Under the pieces are notes generated by a model. It did not search any database. It was given only the letters and a program-made list of their open reading frames with translations, and was not told where the DNA came from. Source: Iamia sp. SCSIO 61187 (GTDB lineage: Bacteria; Actinomycetota; Acidimicrobiia; Acidimicrobiales; Iamiaceae). From it: 64,000 bases of DNA. Shown here piece by piece: positions 11,316 to 21,426 of the stretch. Both the position numbers and the translations under genes were made by a program. The stretch's first letter is position 1. Each line of letters opens with the position of its first letter. The DNA is taken from positions 2,794,001 to 2,858,000 of the forward strand of contig NZ_CP050948.1 in the NCBI RefSeq assembly GCF_019443745.1, read 5' to 3'.

Positions 11316-12479
11316 ATGGTGACCGTCCCCGCTGTCGAGACCCGCTCGGTCGCGGTGCACGCTCTCGTCGGCACGATGCTGTTGGCGCTGCTGGTCCTGG
11401 GCGACGTCCAGCGCCTCGGCGGCCACCCCCTCGGGCTCGTCCAACCAGGGGAGCGGGGACCGGCCGCCGAGCTGATCCACGACGACTTCCCCGACGTCGA
11501 GCTCCCCGACAGCCTCGGCCTCGACGGGCAGATGACCTATGCCATGGCCCGCGACGCCTGGTCGGTCGACGCCCCGTCGGACTCCCTCGACCGACCCCGC
11601 TACCGACTCCAGCGGCCGCTGCTCTCGTGGGTCGCCGGCACCGTGCACCCCGGGCCGGGCATGGGGCTGGTGTGGACCCTCTTCGGGCTCGGGCTGACGG
11701 CGGTCGCCGCCGGCGCCTGGGCCACCGGGAGGCTCAGCGTCTCCTGGGGCGGCCCGCCGTGGGTCGCGGCCCTCTTCCCTGTCCTGCCGGGCACGTTCAT
11801 GGCCGTGCGGGTGACCACCTCCGACGCCGTCGGGGTGGCCCTCGCCCTGCTGGCGGTCGCCCTCGCGGCCCGGGGCCGCACCACTCTCGCCGTCGGCATC
11901 GGCGTCGCCGCCGTGCTGGCCAAGGAGCCGACGTTGCTGGTGCTGGCCGGGTGGGCCCTCGCCCACCGGACGCCCCGCCACATCGCCGTGGCCGTCGTCC
12001 CGGCCGCGGTCGGTGGGGCCTGGATGGTCGGCCTGCGCATCCTCGTCCCCGGGGCCGAGGGGCTGAACGGCGACATCGGGCTGCCCTTCGTCGGCCTGCT
12101 GGGAGCGGCGATCGACATCTGGTCCGAGGGCCGCGAGCTGTGGGGGCTGGCCGGAACGGTCCTGGCTCTGGTGCTGGGCATCACCGCCCTCGCCCGGCGT
12201 GGCCTCCGCCACCCCCTCGGGGCAGCCGTGGTCCTCCACCTGGCGTTCCTCCTCGTCGCAGGGAGCAACCCGCTGGGGACGAGCTTCGGGGGGACCCGCA
12301 CAGGCCTCGCCCTCACCGCCCTGGCCATGATCGCCCTGGCCACCCCCGACGCTCCGCCGGTCCCCGGCCTCCGGCGGGCTCCGGGCGGCAAGGCGTCGGC
12401 GACTGCCGGCACGGCGCCGACCGCGGACGATACGGCCGCTGTCTCGCTCCCGGCGGTCGCCGTCAGCGGCGGACGCTGA
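11316..12479 (+). CDS. Polytopic membrane protein with GLDGQ / RYRLQRPLLSW motifs, probable glycopolymer-related
   Basis: A 387-aa integral membrane protein with about eight hydrophobic helices. The first periplasmic loop holds GLDGQMTYAMARD followed by DRPRYRLQRPLLSWVAG. This 'DGQ...RPxYRxQR.L' pattern resembles the family annotated as AZOBR_p60025-type surface glycopolymer formation proteins and mannosyltransferase-like GT-C enzymes. The middle carries AAVLAKEPTLLVLAGWAL, a typical GT-C helix with an acidic residue. The C-terminus is an Ala/Thr-rich hydrophilic tail of about 50 residues. It follows the DUF2079 gene by 42 nt, suggesting a two-gene unit, and its 3' end overlaps the convergent gene by 17 nt. 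The role is inferred from motif resemblance only. Confidence 0.65.
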   Translation: MVTVPAVETRSVAVHALVGTMLLALLVLGDVQRLGGHPLGLVQPGERGPAAELIHDDFPDVELPDSLGLDGQMTYAMARDAWSVDAPSDSLDRPRYRLQRPLLSWVAGTVHPGPGMGLVWTLFGLGLTAVAAGAWATGRLSVSWGGPPWVAALFPVLPGTFMAVRVTTSDAVGVALALLAVALAARGRTTLAVGIGVAAVLAKEPTLLVLAGWALAHRTPRHIAVAVVPAAVGGAWMVGLRILVPGAEGLNGDIGLPFVGLLGAAIDIWSEGRELWGLAGTVLALVLGITALARRGLRHPLGAAVVLHLAFLLVAGSNPLGTSFGGTRTGLALTALAMIALATPDAPPVPGLRRAPGGKASATAGTAPTADDTAAVSLPAVAVSGGR

Positions 12480-14175
12480 ACTCCTCGTCCTCGCAAGGGG
12501 CGACCGGTCGCTCCGGGCCCGGTGCGGCCGACGGTGGCTCTCGCAACCGGTAGACGAGCGTGCTCCCGCCCCCCAGGGTGCCCACCGGGCAGTAGGCCCG
12601 GAGCCAGGCGAGGTCGTCGCGGTTCACGACGGTCAACGAGGTGACGCCCACCGCCAGCCACCCCGTCACCTCATCGAGGTCGGCGCCGACGAGGCGACGC
12701 GTGCCGGGCCCGGGCGCGAGCCCCCGGGGGCTGATCACTGCGACCCACGGGTCGTCGCGGCCCTCGGCCCAGTCCCGGACCCGCCAGAGGTCCTGACCGA
12801 AGTCGATGTTGGAGTCGCTGACCCAGCGGTACCCGGGGCGGAAGGCGAGGGGTCGCCACGCCAGGGCGTGGCTGCTGGCGCTGAGCAGCACCCCGGCCTG
12901 CACCAGGGCGACGAGCGCCAACAGGATGCGGCCCGGGACGACCGCGCCGGGCCATCGAGCGCGGGCCGCGCAGACCGCGTGACCGGCACCGGCGGCGGCG
13001 ACCACCAGCCACAGAGCCAGCGACGGCATGGCCAGCCGCAACCCGAGGTTGAGCGGCTGCAGCGCCGTGAAGGCGAACAGCGCCAACCCCGGGAGCGCCA
13101 CCAGCGCGAGGGGCCGGCGCTGCTCGCGAGGACCGGCGACCCAGCCCAGGGGGCCGGCCACGAGCAGGCCGAGGACCGGGAAGGGCACGGTCGCGACGAG
13201 GGCACCGGGGAAGTACCACCAGCGCGATCCCTCCCACGCCCGGCCGAGGAGCCACGCCGGGCGGGGGTCGGACGTCACCGTCAGGTGACCGAGCCCGACC
13301 CGCCACTCCTGAGGCGCCGGGACGATCAGCGCCAGCCGGGCCAACACCGACCGATCGCCGGCTGCGGCCACCAGGGCGTCGAAGCGCTCCCCCGGCGCGC
13401 CGCCGGGGGAGGCGGGGTCGAAGCCGCGGTAGACGAGCCACAGGCCGACCCAGCCGACCAGCCCTGCCACCCCCACGTGACGCAGGCGTGCGGCCCGGTC
13501 GCCCGGGCACGACACCGCGACGGCCACGAGCGCGACGGGCACCAGCACCAGCGCGCTGTGACGGGTCACCAGCGCCACGGCGAGGACCACCCCGACCAAT
13601 GCGGCCGACCTCAGGTCGGGCCGATCGTGGTGGCGGACGAGGGCGGCCACCACAGCCAGGGTGGCCACCGTGAAGGCGATGTCGATCGACTGCACCGCCC
13701 CGAGCCCCAGGACGACGGGCGTCGTGAGCCAGGCGCCGGCCGCGACGAGGCCGGCGCCGTCGCCCGCCAGCCGCCGGGCGAGGTGGTGCACGAGCAGACC
13801 GGCGACGAGGGCGAGGGCCAGGGGCACGAGGCGACTCAGGAACACCACTCGCCGCAGATCTCCCTCAGCGTCGTTGGCGGCGAGGACGGCGTCGGTGTGG
13901 TCGAACCAGTCACCGTCGTCCCAGTCGGTGCCCTTGGGCACGATCGGCCCGGCGGCCAGAGCGGGGGCCGCGGAGACGAGCTTCGGGAGCACCGGGTGCT
14001 CGGGGCTCATCCGCAGGTCGCCGTGGACCCAGTACGACAGGCCGCTGGCCAGACCCACGCCCTCGTCCACCGTCGGCGAGTCGGCCCACGCCTGGCGCAG
14101 GCCACTGACGGTGAACACCACGGCGAGCAGGCCGACGACGAGGCGGCCGACCACCCGAGCGTCCATCGCTGCCAT
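12463..14175 (-). CDS. PMT/glycosyltransferase 39 family membrane protein
   Basis: A 570-aa polytopic protein (about 11-12 helices). Helix 1 is followed by ADSPTVDEGVGLASGLSYW, in which DE matches the catalytic acidic residue of dolichyl/polyprenyl-phosphate-mannose protein mannosyltransferase-like enzymes, and by MSPEHPVLPKLV, the conserved 'HPPL'-like motif here written EHPVLPK. The C-terminal 100 residues are soluble (GYRWVSDSNIDFGQDLWRVRDW), similar to the tail of many actinobacterial glycosyltransferase-39 proteins, where 'SN.DWGQDL' recurs. The start could be the ATG at 14175 or an in-frame ATG at 14166. Its 3' end overlaps the opposite gene by 17 nt. It lies just downstream of uvrB on the same strand, separated by a stem-loop, so it is probably transcribed independently. 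Confidence 0.75.
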   Translation of the reverse strand: MAAMDARVVGRLVVGLLAVVFTVSGLRQAWADSPTVDEGVGLASGLSYWVHGDLRMSPEHPVLPKLVSAAPALAAGPIVPKGTDWDDGDWFDHTDAVLAANDAEGDLRRVVFLSRLVPLALALVAGLLVHHLARRLAGDGAGLVAAGAWLTTPVVLGLGAVQSIDIAFTVATLAVVAALVRHHDRPDLRSAALVGVVLAVALVTRHSALVLVPVALVAVAVSCPGDRAARLRHVGVAGLVGWVGLWLVYRGFDPASPGGAPGERFDALVAAAGDRSVLARLALIVPAPQEWRVGLGHLTVTSDPRPAWLLGRAWEGSRWWYFPGALVATVPFPVLGLLVAGPLGWVAGPREQRRPLALVALPGLALFAFTALQPLNLGLRLAMPSLALWLVVAAAGAGHAVCAARARWPGAVVPGRILLALVALVQAGVLLSASSHALAWRPLAFRPGYRWVSDSNIDFGQDLWRVRDWAEGRDDPWVAVISPRGLAPGPGTRRLVGADLDEVTGWLAVGVTSLTVVNRDDLAWLRAYCPVGTLGGGSTLVYRLREPPSAAPGPERPVAPCEDEEFSVRR

Positions 14176-14285
14176 GGTGGTCGACGGACCCTGCCTCCAT
14201 GGTGATCATCGGGTGGCGGGGGCGTTGCCCGGGCAGCTGGTGCCCCGTTGCCGTCCGCCTGCACCCTCCGACCCGGACGCCGCCC

Positions 14286-14332
14286 AACCTTGGACGGCAA
14301 CCGCATCATGCTGCGGCGTTCCGTCCAAAGTT
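14286..14332 (-). terminator. Stem-loop after uvrB, member of a recurrent hairpin type
   Basis: TTGGACGG (14290-14297) pairs with CCGTCCAA (14321-14328), extended outward by AAC/GTT with one mismatch. Inside, CCGCA (14301-14305) pairs with TGCGG (14312-14316) around a 6-nt loop. It begins 10 nt after the uvrB stop. No U-tract follows, so termination without a U-run or protection of the 3' end is more likely than a classical terminator. An alternative arm GTTGCCGTCC (14247-14256) could pair with GGACGGCAAC (14292-14301). Confidence 0.5.
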
Positions 14333-14341
14333 CGGTGGGGG

Positions 14342-16399
<2,058 letters not shown>

Positions 16400-16405
16400 G
16401 GGGGA

Positions 16406-16411
16406 ACCCTA
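16406..16411 (-). promoter_or_regulatory. Predicted -10 element (TAGGGT) for leaderless uvrB
   Basis: TAGGGT on the minus strand lies 6 nt before the ATG of uvrB, within the 57-nt gap after coaE. This would let uvrB be expressed apart from coaE. Confidence 0.5.
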
Positions 16412-16456
16412 CCGACCCCCTGTGACAGTGGAGCCGAGGCCCTGGTCAGAGGGGTG

Positions 16457-17059
16457 TCAGCCGGTGGGGGCCAGGGCCCGGATCTGCTCCCACGCCGCGG
16501 CGACGCGGGCCTCGAGGTCGGCGCGGGTGCCGCTGTTGTCGATCACGATCGTGGCCCGGGCCAGGCGGTCCTCCCGGGATGCCTGCCGGGCCATCCGGGC
16601 CCGGACATCGTCCTCGCGCATCCCGCGCTGGGCCACGACCCGCTCGACGGCGACCTCGGGATCGACGTCCACCACGACCAGGGCGGCCATGTCGTCGCGT
16701 CCGCTCTCGACGAGCAGCGGGACGTCGAGGATCACCACGGCATCGGTGCCGGCGGCGGCCTCCAACCGACGGGCGATCTCGGCGCCGACGGCCGGGTGGA
16801 CGATGGCGTTGAGGTCGCGGAGGGCCTCGTCGTCGCTGAACACCAGGTCGGCCAGGGCCTGCCGGTCGAGCGACCCGTCCGGGGCCAGCACCGTGGCCCC
16901 GAAGCGATCGACGATGGCGGCCAGGACCGGGGTCCCGGGGGCCTGGACGTCGCGCACGATGGCGTCGGCGTCCACCACCACCGCCCCCCGCTCGGCCAGC
17001 AGGGCCGACACCGTCGACTTCCCGCTCCCGATGCCGCCCGTGAGCCCGACGAGGATCAT
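16457..17059 (-). CDS. coaE: Dephospho-CoA kinase
   Basis: CoaE phosphorylates dephospho-CoA at the 3'-hydroxyl of ribose, the last step of coenzyme A synthesis. The 200-aa protein begins MILVGLTGGIGSGKSTVSALL, containing the P-loop GGIGSGKS, followed by VVDADAIVRDVQAPG (the substrate-binding DAD/DR region) and the LID-region residues REDDVRARMARQ. VVILDVPLLVES matches the conserved 'PLL.E' motif. The ATG at 17059 is chosen because the P-loop starts immediately; the open frame upstream to 17365 overlaps the divergent kinase gene. A TACGGT hexamer 6 nt before the ATG suggests a leaderless message. It stands first of the coaE-uvrB pair and is divergent from the histidine kinase gene. Confidence 0.95.
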   Translation of the reverse strand: MILVGLTGGIGSGKSTVSALLAERGAVVVDADAIVRDVQAPGTPVLAAIVDRFGATVLAPDGSLDRQALADLVFSDDEALRDLNAIVHPAVGAEIARRLEAAAGTDAVVILDVPLLVESGRDDMAALVVVDVDPEVAVERVVAQRGMREDDVRARMARQASREDRLARATIVIDNSGTRADLEARVAAAWEQIRALAPTG

Positions 17060-17065
17060 CGCCGC

Positions 17066-17071
17066 ACCGTA
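17066..17071 (-). promoter_or_regulatory. Predicted -10 element (TACGGT) for leaderless coaE
   Basis: TACGGT lies 6 nt before the coaE ATG on the minus strand. The 85-nt divergent spacer to the histidine kinase gene carries one such element for each direction. Confidence 0.5.
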
Positions 17072-17131
17072 GCCAGACCCGGCCGCCGCTCCCCGCCGGC
17101 CCAGCATCCCGGGCCCGGCCACCACCGCCGG

Positions 17132-17137
17132 TAGCAT
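17132..17137 (+). promoter_or_regulatory. Predicted -10 element (TAGCAT) for leaderless histidine kinase gene
   Basis: TAGCAT lies 7 nt before the ATG at 17145 and supports that start over the in-frame ATG at 17226, though the latter has a GGGGA sequence upstream. Confidence 0.42.
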
Positions 17138-17144
17138 CGGCGCC

Positions 17145-18893
17145 ATGGCCGGTGAGCGGTCCTCCACGACGGCACCGCTGATCGACCCCTCCGACGGGAC
17201 GGTCATCACCGTCCCGGGGACGACGATGTCGGACGAGACGGGCTCGTTCCGTCCCGCCATCATGGGCGTCCGGGGCGCCACCACGGCCGTGACCGTCGTC
17301 CTCTGCAGCAGCGCGCTGGCCAACGGGGAGCGGGACGTGATGGCGGCCGCCGTGGTGGTCATCACCTACAACGTCGTCCGCATCCTCAAGCCCGTCGAGG
17401 TCCGCGACGACGTCCGCAGCCTGCTGCGGGTGCTGGCCGAGGTGGCGATCCACGTCCTGGCCGTGGCCGGCACCGGGTACTGGGACTCGCCGTTCGTCTT
17501 CTCCCTGCTCACGGCCATCATGGTGGCCGGGTTCGCCCGGGGCTTCGGGTTCGCGGTGCGGGTCGGGGTGGCCTCGGTCGTCGCCGTGGCCCTCCCCCAC
17601 CTGATCGTCAACGGGCTCAACGAGGAGACCCTCCGCACCGCCCTGCAGTGGACGACGCTCCTCCTGCTGGTGGCGGCCGTGTCCGGCTACGCCCGCCACA
17701 TCAACGTCGAGGCGGACCGCCAGCACTCCCTGGCCCTCGACCGCCTGGGACGGCTGTCCGACGCCAACGCCCTCCTCTTCGCCCTCCACCGGGTGGCCCA
17801 GAGCCTCCCCAGCTCCCTCGACCTCGACGACGTGCTCGACACGACGATGCGACGGGTCGACGACCTGTTCACCTACGACCTGGCGACCGTGCTCGTCTCC
17901 GACGCCAGCGGCGGCGGCTGGGTCGCAGCCCGCACCGAGGGCGGGCGCCTGACCCGGGCCTGGCCGGTCGACGCCCTACCCGGCCCGGCCCGGACGGCGG
18001 TGTCGACCGGGCAGCTCGTCGTGGAGCGGGACCTGGCCCGGGCCGACGGCTCGGGCCTCGGCACCGAGAGCCGCACCGGCCTCTACGCCCCCCTCGTCGG
18101 GCGCGAGCGGGTCGTGGGGCTGGTGGTCGTCGAGCGCAACACGGCCGGCAGCTTCACCGACCGGGAGGTCGAGCTGCTCGAGGGCTTCGTCGAGCCCGCC
18201 GCCCTGGCCGTCGACAACGCCATGTGGTTCAGCCGGCTCCGGACCGTCGGGGCCAACGAGGAACGGACCCGCATCGCCCGCGACCTCCACGACCGGATCG
18301 GCCAGTCCCTCGCCTACCTCTCCTTCGAGCTCGACCGCATCGTGAAGGCGAACGGCCGGGGCGACGACGTCGGCCCCGCCCTCGATCGCCTGCGCGACGA
18401 CGTGCGCGGCGTCGTCGGCGAGGTGCGCGACACGCTCTACGACCTGCGCACCGACGTGTCGGAGTCCTCGGACCTGCCGACGACGCTGGCGGCCCACGTC
18501 GAGCGGGTGCAGGCGCGGAGCCGGGTCGAGATGCGCCTCGACCTCAAGGGCGAGGTGCGCCTCCCCCTGCGCCAGGAGCGGGAGATCTTCCGCATCGCCC
18601 AGGAGGCGCTGGCGAACGTCGAGCGCCACAGCGGCGCCGACCGGTGCCTGGTGCGGTGGTGGTGCGAGGAGACGGGAGCGCTCCTCGAGGTCCGCGACGA
18701 CGGACGGGGCTTCGCCTCGGGCCGGGACGGCCGGCTCGACAGCTACGGCATCCTCGGCATGCGCGAGCGGGCCGCGAGCATCGGGGCCACGCTCGACGTC
18801 GACAGCATCGAGGGGGTGGGCTCCACGATCCGCTGCCACCTCCAGCCCTCCCCCCAGGCCAGCGGGACGGCGAGCCCCGCCGGCCGGCGGTAG
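17145..18893 (+). CDS. Two-component sensor histidine kinase, NarL/LiaS-type (HisKA_3) with GAF domain
   Basis: A 582-aa membrane-anchored sensor kinase. Residues about 38-185 hold four to five hydrophobic helices; residues about 205-350 form a GAF-like sensory domain (SLDLDDVLDTTMRRV to TDREVELLEGFVEPAALAV). The dimerisation/phosphoacceptor motif ERTRIARDLHDRIGQSL places the phosphorylated histidine at H382. A HATPase_c domain follows, with N-box RIAQEALANVERHS, G1 box VRDDGRGF and G2 region YGILGMRERA. The signal is unknown. It is followed after 12 nt by a LuxR-type response regulator, its probable partner. The ATG at 17145 is 7 nt after TAGCAT; an alternative ATG at 17226 would put a strong hairpin (17195-17216) into the leader. 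The pair adjoins the Tad pilus genes on the opposite strand, so pilus control is a possibility. Confidence 0.9.
   Translation: MAGERSSTTAPLIDPSDGTVITVPGTTMSDETGSFRPAIMGVRGATTAVTVVLCSSALANGERDVMAAAVVVITYNVVRILKPVEVRDDVRSLLRVLAEVAIHVLAVAGTGYWDSPFVFSLLTAIMVAGFARGFGFAVRVGVASVVAVALPHLIVNGLNEETLRTALQWTTLLLLVAAVSGYARHINVEADRQHSLALDRLGRLSDANALLFALHRVAQSLPSSLDLDDVLDTTMRRVDDLFTYDLATVLVSDASGGGWVAARTEGGRLTRAWPVDALPGPARTAVSTGQLVVERDLARADGSGLGTESRTGLYAPLVGRERVVGLVVVERNTAGSFTDREVELLEGFVEPAALAVDNAMWFSRLRTVGANEERTRIARDLHDRIGQSLAYLSFELDRIVKANGRGDDVGPALDRLRDDVRGVVGEVRDTLYDLRTDVSESSDLPTTLAAHVERVQARSRVEMRLDLKGEVRLPLRQEREIFRIAQEALANVERHSGADRCLVRWWCEETGALLEVRDDGRGFASGRDGRLDSYGILGMRERAASIGATLDVDSIEGVGSTIRCHLQPSPQASGTASPAGRR
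17195..17216 (+). other. Perfect 9-bp stem-loop near the 5' end of the histidine kinase gene
   Basis: CGGGACGGT (17195-17203) and ACCGTCCCG (17208-17216) pair perfectly around a CATC loop. It lies 50 nt into the annotated coding region and 10 nt before the alternative ATG at 17226. The encoded residues are a variable Thr/Val/Pro-rich N-terminus. It could act as a leader hairpin if the downstream start is used. Confidence 0.35.
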
Positions 18894-18905
18894 CCTCCCG
18901 CACCG

Positions 18906-19544
18906 ATGTCCGCCGTCCGTCTCCTCCTCGCCGACGACCACCCCATGCTGCGCGACGGCCTGCGCCGCTCGCTCACCGAGGAGGGGTTCGAGGTCGTGGG
19001 CGAGGCCGGTGACGGCTTCGAGGCGATCGACAAGGCCGGCGAGCTGCGGCCCCAGGTCGTCCTCATGGACGTCACCATGCCGAGCTGCGACGGCGTCGAG
19101 GCCACCCGCCAGATCCGGGCCACCCTCCCCGACGTCCGGGTGGTGATGCTCACCATGCACGCCGACCAGGACGTCCTCCAGCGGGCGCTGGAGGCGGGCG
19201 CGTCCGGGTACCTGGTGAAGGACTGCTCGCTCGACGAGATCGCCGACGCCGTCCGGATGGCCGCCGACGACGCTGTCCTGTCACCGTCGCTGGCCAGCTC
19301 GATGCTCGCCGAGGTGCGCCGGCTGGAGGAGCCCGACGCCGATCGCGTCGTCACCAAGCGCGAGGAGGAGGTGCTCCAGCTCATCGCCGACGGGTGCAGC
19401 ACCGGCGAGGTGGCCGAGCGCCTCTACATCAGCCAGAAGACGGTCAAGAACCACCTGGCGTCGATCTACCAGAAGCTCGACGCCCGCGACCGCACCCAGG
19501 CCGTCCTGCAGGCCGTGCGGATGGGGATAATCCGCCTCAGCTGA
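18906..19544 (+). CDS. Response regulator, NarL/LuxR family
   Basis: A 212-aa transcription factor: receiver domain (residues 1-120) with the acidic pair D10/D11, phosphoacceptor D55 (VVLMDVTMP) and conserved K105 (GYLVKD), followed by a LuxR-type helix-turn-helix (residues about 148-205, TKREEEVLQLIADGCSTGEVAERLY ending in KTVKNHLASIYQKL). All phosphorylation residues are present. It begins 12 nt after the stop of the HisKA_3 sensor kinase, so the two form an operon and a phosphorelay pair. Its target genes are not visible. It ends 114 nt from the converging Flp pilin gene; the spacer between them has a weak inverted repeat only. Confidence 0.93.
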   Translation: MSAVRLLLADDHPMLRDGLRRSLTEEGFEVVGEAGDGFEAIDKAGELRPQVVLMDVTMPSCDGVEATRQIRATLPDVRVVMLTMHADQDVLQRALEAGASGYLVKDCSLDEIADAVRMAADDAVLSPSLASSMLAEVRRLEEPDADRVVTKREEEVLQLIADGCSTGEVAERLYISQKTVKNHLASIYQKLDARDRTQAVLQAVRMGIIRLS

Positions 19545-19658
19545 GGCTCGACCAGGGCGTGCGCGACGAGGGCCGAGTCGTGCCGGACATCTCCTCGGCC
19601 GAGCCTCGGAGAACAGGGCGCTGTGCGTCTGGGTCGCCTCGCCTGACGGCTCGACTCC

Positions 19659-19883
19659 TCAGCAACCCGGGGGCGGGGGCTGGCCGTCGTAGGCCGCCTC
19701 CATGCAGCTCTTCGAGTTGTCGAGGCTGTTCCCGCTGCCGGTGCCGAAGTAGGCGAGGGCCCCGAAGCAGGCGATGGCGATGAGCGCCACGAGCAGGGCG
19801 TACTCGATCAGGCTTGCGCCGCGCTCGTCCTGCCGCCAGCGGCGGGCGAGGGAGCGGAGCGTGGTGGTCAGCCCTGCGAGCAT
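19659..19883 (-). CDS. flp: Flp/Fap-type pilin (class III signal peptide)
   Basis: A 74-aa prepilin, the structural subunit of a Tad/Flp pilus. A positively charged leader of about 21 residues (LRSLARRWRQDERG) ends at a Gly that matches the prepilin peptidase site, followed by ASLIEYALLVALIAI: glutamate at position +5 and tyrosine at +6 of the mature protein are the Flp signature. The hydrophobic helix assembles the filament core. The C-terminus has two cysteines (SKSCMEAAYDG and the terminal PPPPGC) that could form a disulfide. The ATG at 19883 is chosen because AAAGGG lies 6 nt upstream; an in-frame ATG ten codons earlier is weaker. It is the last gene of the Tad cluster, set apart by a stem-loop at 19937-19952, which may allow separate, stronger expression. 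Confidence 0.9.
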   Translation of the reverse strand: MLAGLTTTLRSLARRWRQDERGASLIEYALLVALIAIACFGALAYFGTGSGNSLDNSKSCMEAAYDGQPPPPGC

Positions 19884-19936
19884 GCGGAACCCTTTCGATC
19901 GGTCCCCACCCATCGGTCACTCTTCGTGGTCCCCCA

Positions 19937-19952
19937 TGGGCCGGACGGCCCA
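19937..19952 (-). terminator. Short GC-rich stem-loop between the 482-aa membrane protein gene and flp
   Basis: TGGGCCG (19937-19943) and CGGCCCA (19946-19952) are perfect inverted repeats separated by 2 nt; the effective hairpin has about 6 bp. It follows the stop at 19971 on the minus strand and precedes flp, so it could end the upstream transcript or process it. Confidence 0.38.
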
Positions 19953-19970
19953 ATGTCGTACGGGACGTGG

Positions 19971-21419
19971 TCAGGCCGGGACGGACACGACCCAGTCGCC
20001 GTCGCGGTGGACGGGCGTCCAGCCCGGGGCGTCGGCCAGCGCCCGGCCCAGGTCGGTGTCGGCCCGCCAGAGCACGGCGGTGGCGTCCCAGCGGTCGAGG
20101 ACCTCGGGCCAGCCCGGCTCGGCGTGGAGCAGCACGCGGTAGTCCCGGATGACCTCGATCGGGTACATGTCGACCCGATCGTCCAGGAACACCCGGGCGT
20201 CGCGCCCGGCCTGGGCGGTGCGGAGGTTGCCGACGTAGTCCGGGGCGACGACCCGGCTCCCCGGCCCCCACAGGCCGGTCTCGTCCATCCAGGTCGAGGC
20301 CTCCTCCGGGTACGCCCCCAGCCCCACGTCGGGGCGCTGGAGCGACACCAGGGCGAACACCACCACCAGGGCGGCGACCGCCACCCGGGCCGAGCGGAAG
20401 ATGGCCCGGCGCAGGTCGGCCACGGCCGGGCCGACCTCGGGCAGGGCGCCGGCGGCGATCGGGACCAGCACGACGAGCAGGACCACGAGGTTGCGGGCCG
20501 ACGTCAGCCCCAGTGCGGCGAACACGACCAGGGGCAGGGCGTCGCGCCAGCGCCGGGCCCGCAGGACGACGACGGCGGCGGTCAGCACCAGGGCGGCGAG
20601 GACGGCGACCTGGTGCCAGAGCGAGTAGTCCGGGGGCCTCCACTCGGCGACGGCCCGGAAGGCCTCCGTCTTCTGCGCCAGCAGGGTCGGGTACAGCAGC
20701 AGGCGGAGGCCCAGGGGGTTGACGACGCCCACGGCCACGCCGGCGACGGCCCAGGCGCCGACCCGCACCTCGGGGCCCCACGCGCCGTCGTCGAGGCGCC
20801 GGCCCACGGCGAGCAGGGCGACGAGGACGATGGCGAAGGGGAACGAGCCGTGGGTGTTGACCCACACCCAGCCGACGGGCACGAGCCACCGTGGGTCGAT
20901 GCGACCGTCCAGGGCCAGGAGCACGAGGGCGAACCCCAGGAGGCCGAACAGCAGGGGCCGCTCCGGGAGCATCTCGCTGGCGATGGCCAGGGCGGCGAGG
21001 GTGACGGCGCTGCGGACGACGGCGGAACGGCTGCGGGCGGTGAGGTGCCAGAGGGCGACCCCGATGGCGGCGCACAAGACGCCCCCCAGCAACCGGACAC
21101 CGGCGAAGCCGGCGACCTCCTCCACCGCGGCGTAGATCGTCGACGCCAACCAGCTCTGCACGACCCACGGCTCGCCGGCCGCGGTGAACGAGTACGGGTC
21201 GACCCGGGGCACCCCCCCGTCGGCGAGGATCAGCCGGCCGGTGGCCAGGTGGGTCAGGAAGCTGTTGTCGTGGAGCGTCCCCGATCCGATGATCATCCCG
21301 ACGAGGGCGGCCACGGCGCCGAGCACCCAGCCCAGGTCCGGGCCGGTGCGGGCCGGCGGGGCGGAGGAGCGGACCGCCGAGGCGTCCTCGTCGATCGGGG
21401 CCTCCACGCCGACCATCAT
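19971..21419 (-). CDS. Polytopic membrane protein of unknown function in the Tad cluster
   Basis: I do not recognise a named family for this 482-aa protein. It has about ten to eleven hydrophobic helices. After helix 1, a conserved-looking loop reads SFLTHLATGRLILADGGVPRVDPYSFTAAGEPWVVQSW (positions about 52-90); the pattern 'H..TGR.IL..G.P..D..S.T..G..W' recurs in GT-C-like membrane proteins. A soluble C-terminal domain of about 110 residues (DETGLWGPGSRVVAPDYVGN onwards) follows the last helix, again as in GT-C proteins. It sits between tadC and flp, 7 nt after the tadC stop, so it is transcribed with the pilus genes. Pilin glycosylation is one speculative role. The start uses the first of two adjacent ATG codons. 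Confidence 0.7.
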   Translation of the reverse strand: MMVGVEAPIDEDASAVRSSAPPARTGPDLGWVLGAVAALVGMIIGSGTLHDNSFLTHLATGRLILADGGVPRVDPYSFTAAGEPWVVQSWLASTIYAAVEEVAGFAGVRLLGGVLCAAIGVALWHLTARSRSAVVRSAVTLAALAIASEMLPERPLLFGLLGFALVLLALDGRIDPRWLVPVGWVWVNTHGSFPFAIVLVALLAVGRRLDDGAWGPEVRVGAWAVAGVAVGVVNPLGLRLLLYPTLLAQKTEAFRAVAEWRPPDYSLWHQVAVLAALVLTAAVVVLRARRWRDALPLVVFAALGLTSARNLVVLLVVLVPIAAGALPEVGPAVADLRRAIFRSARVAVAALVVVFALVSLQRPDVGLGAYPEEASTWMDETGLWGPGSRVVAPDYVGNLRTAQAGRDARVFLDDRVDMYPIEVIRDYRVLLHAEPGWPEVLDRWDATAVLWRADTDLGRALADAPGWTPVHRDGDWVVSVPA

Positions 21420-21426
21420 CGTCGGC

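Noticed and set aside
9846-12239. A 797-codon minus-strand frame opposite the two membrane protein genes
   Set aside because: Low-complexity Gly/Asp/Arg/His sequence, shadow of the plus-strand membrane protein genes; overlaps the uvrA promoter.
19590-19612. A possible bidirectional terminator between the response regulator gene and flp
   Set aside because: TCTCC and GGAGA arms enclose a poorly paired middle; the fold is too weak to call with confidence.
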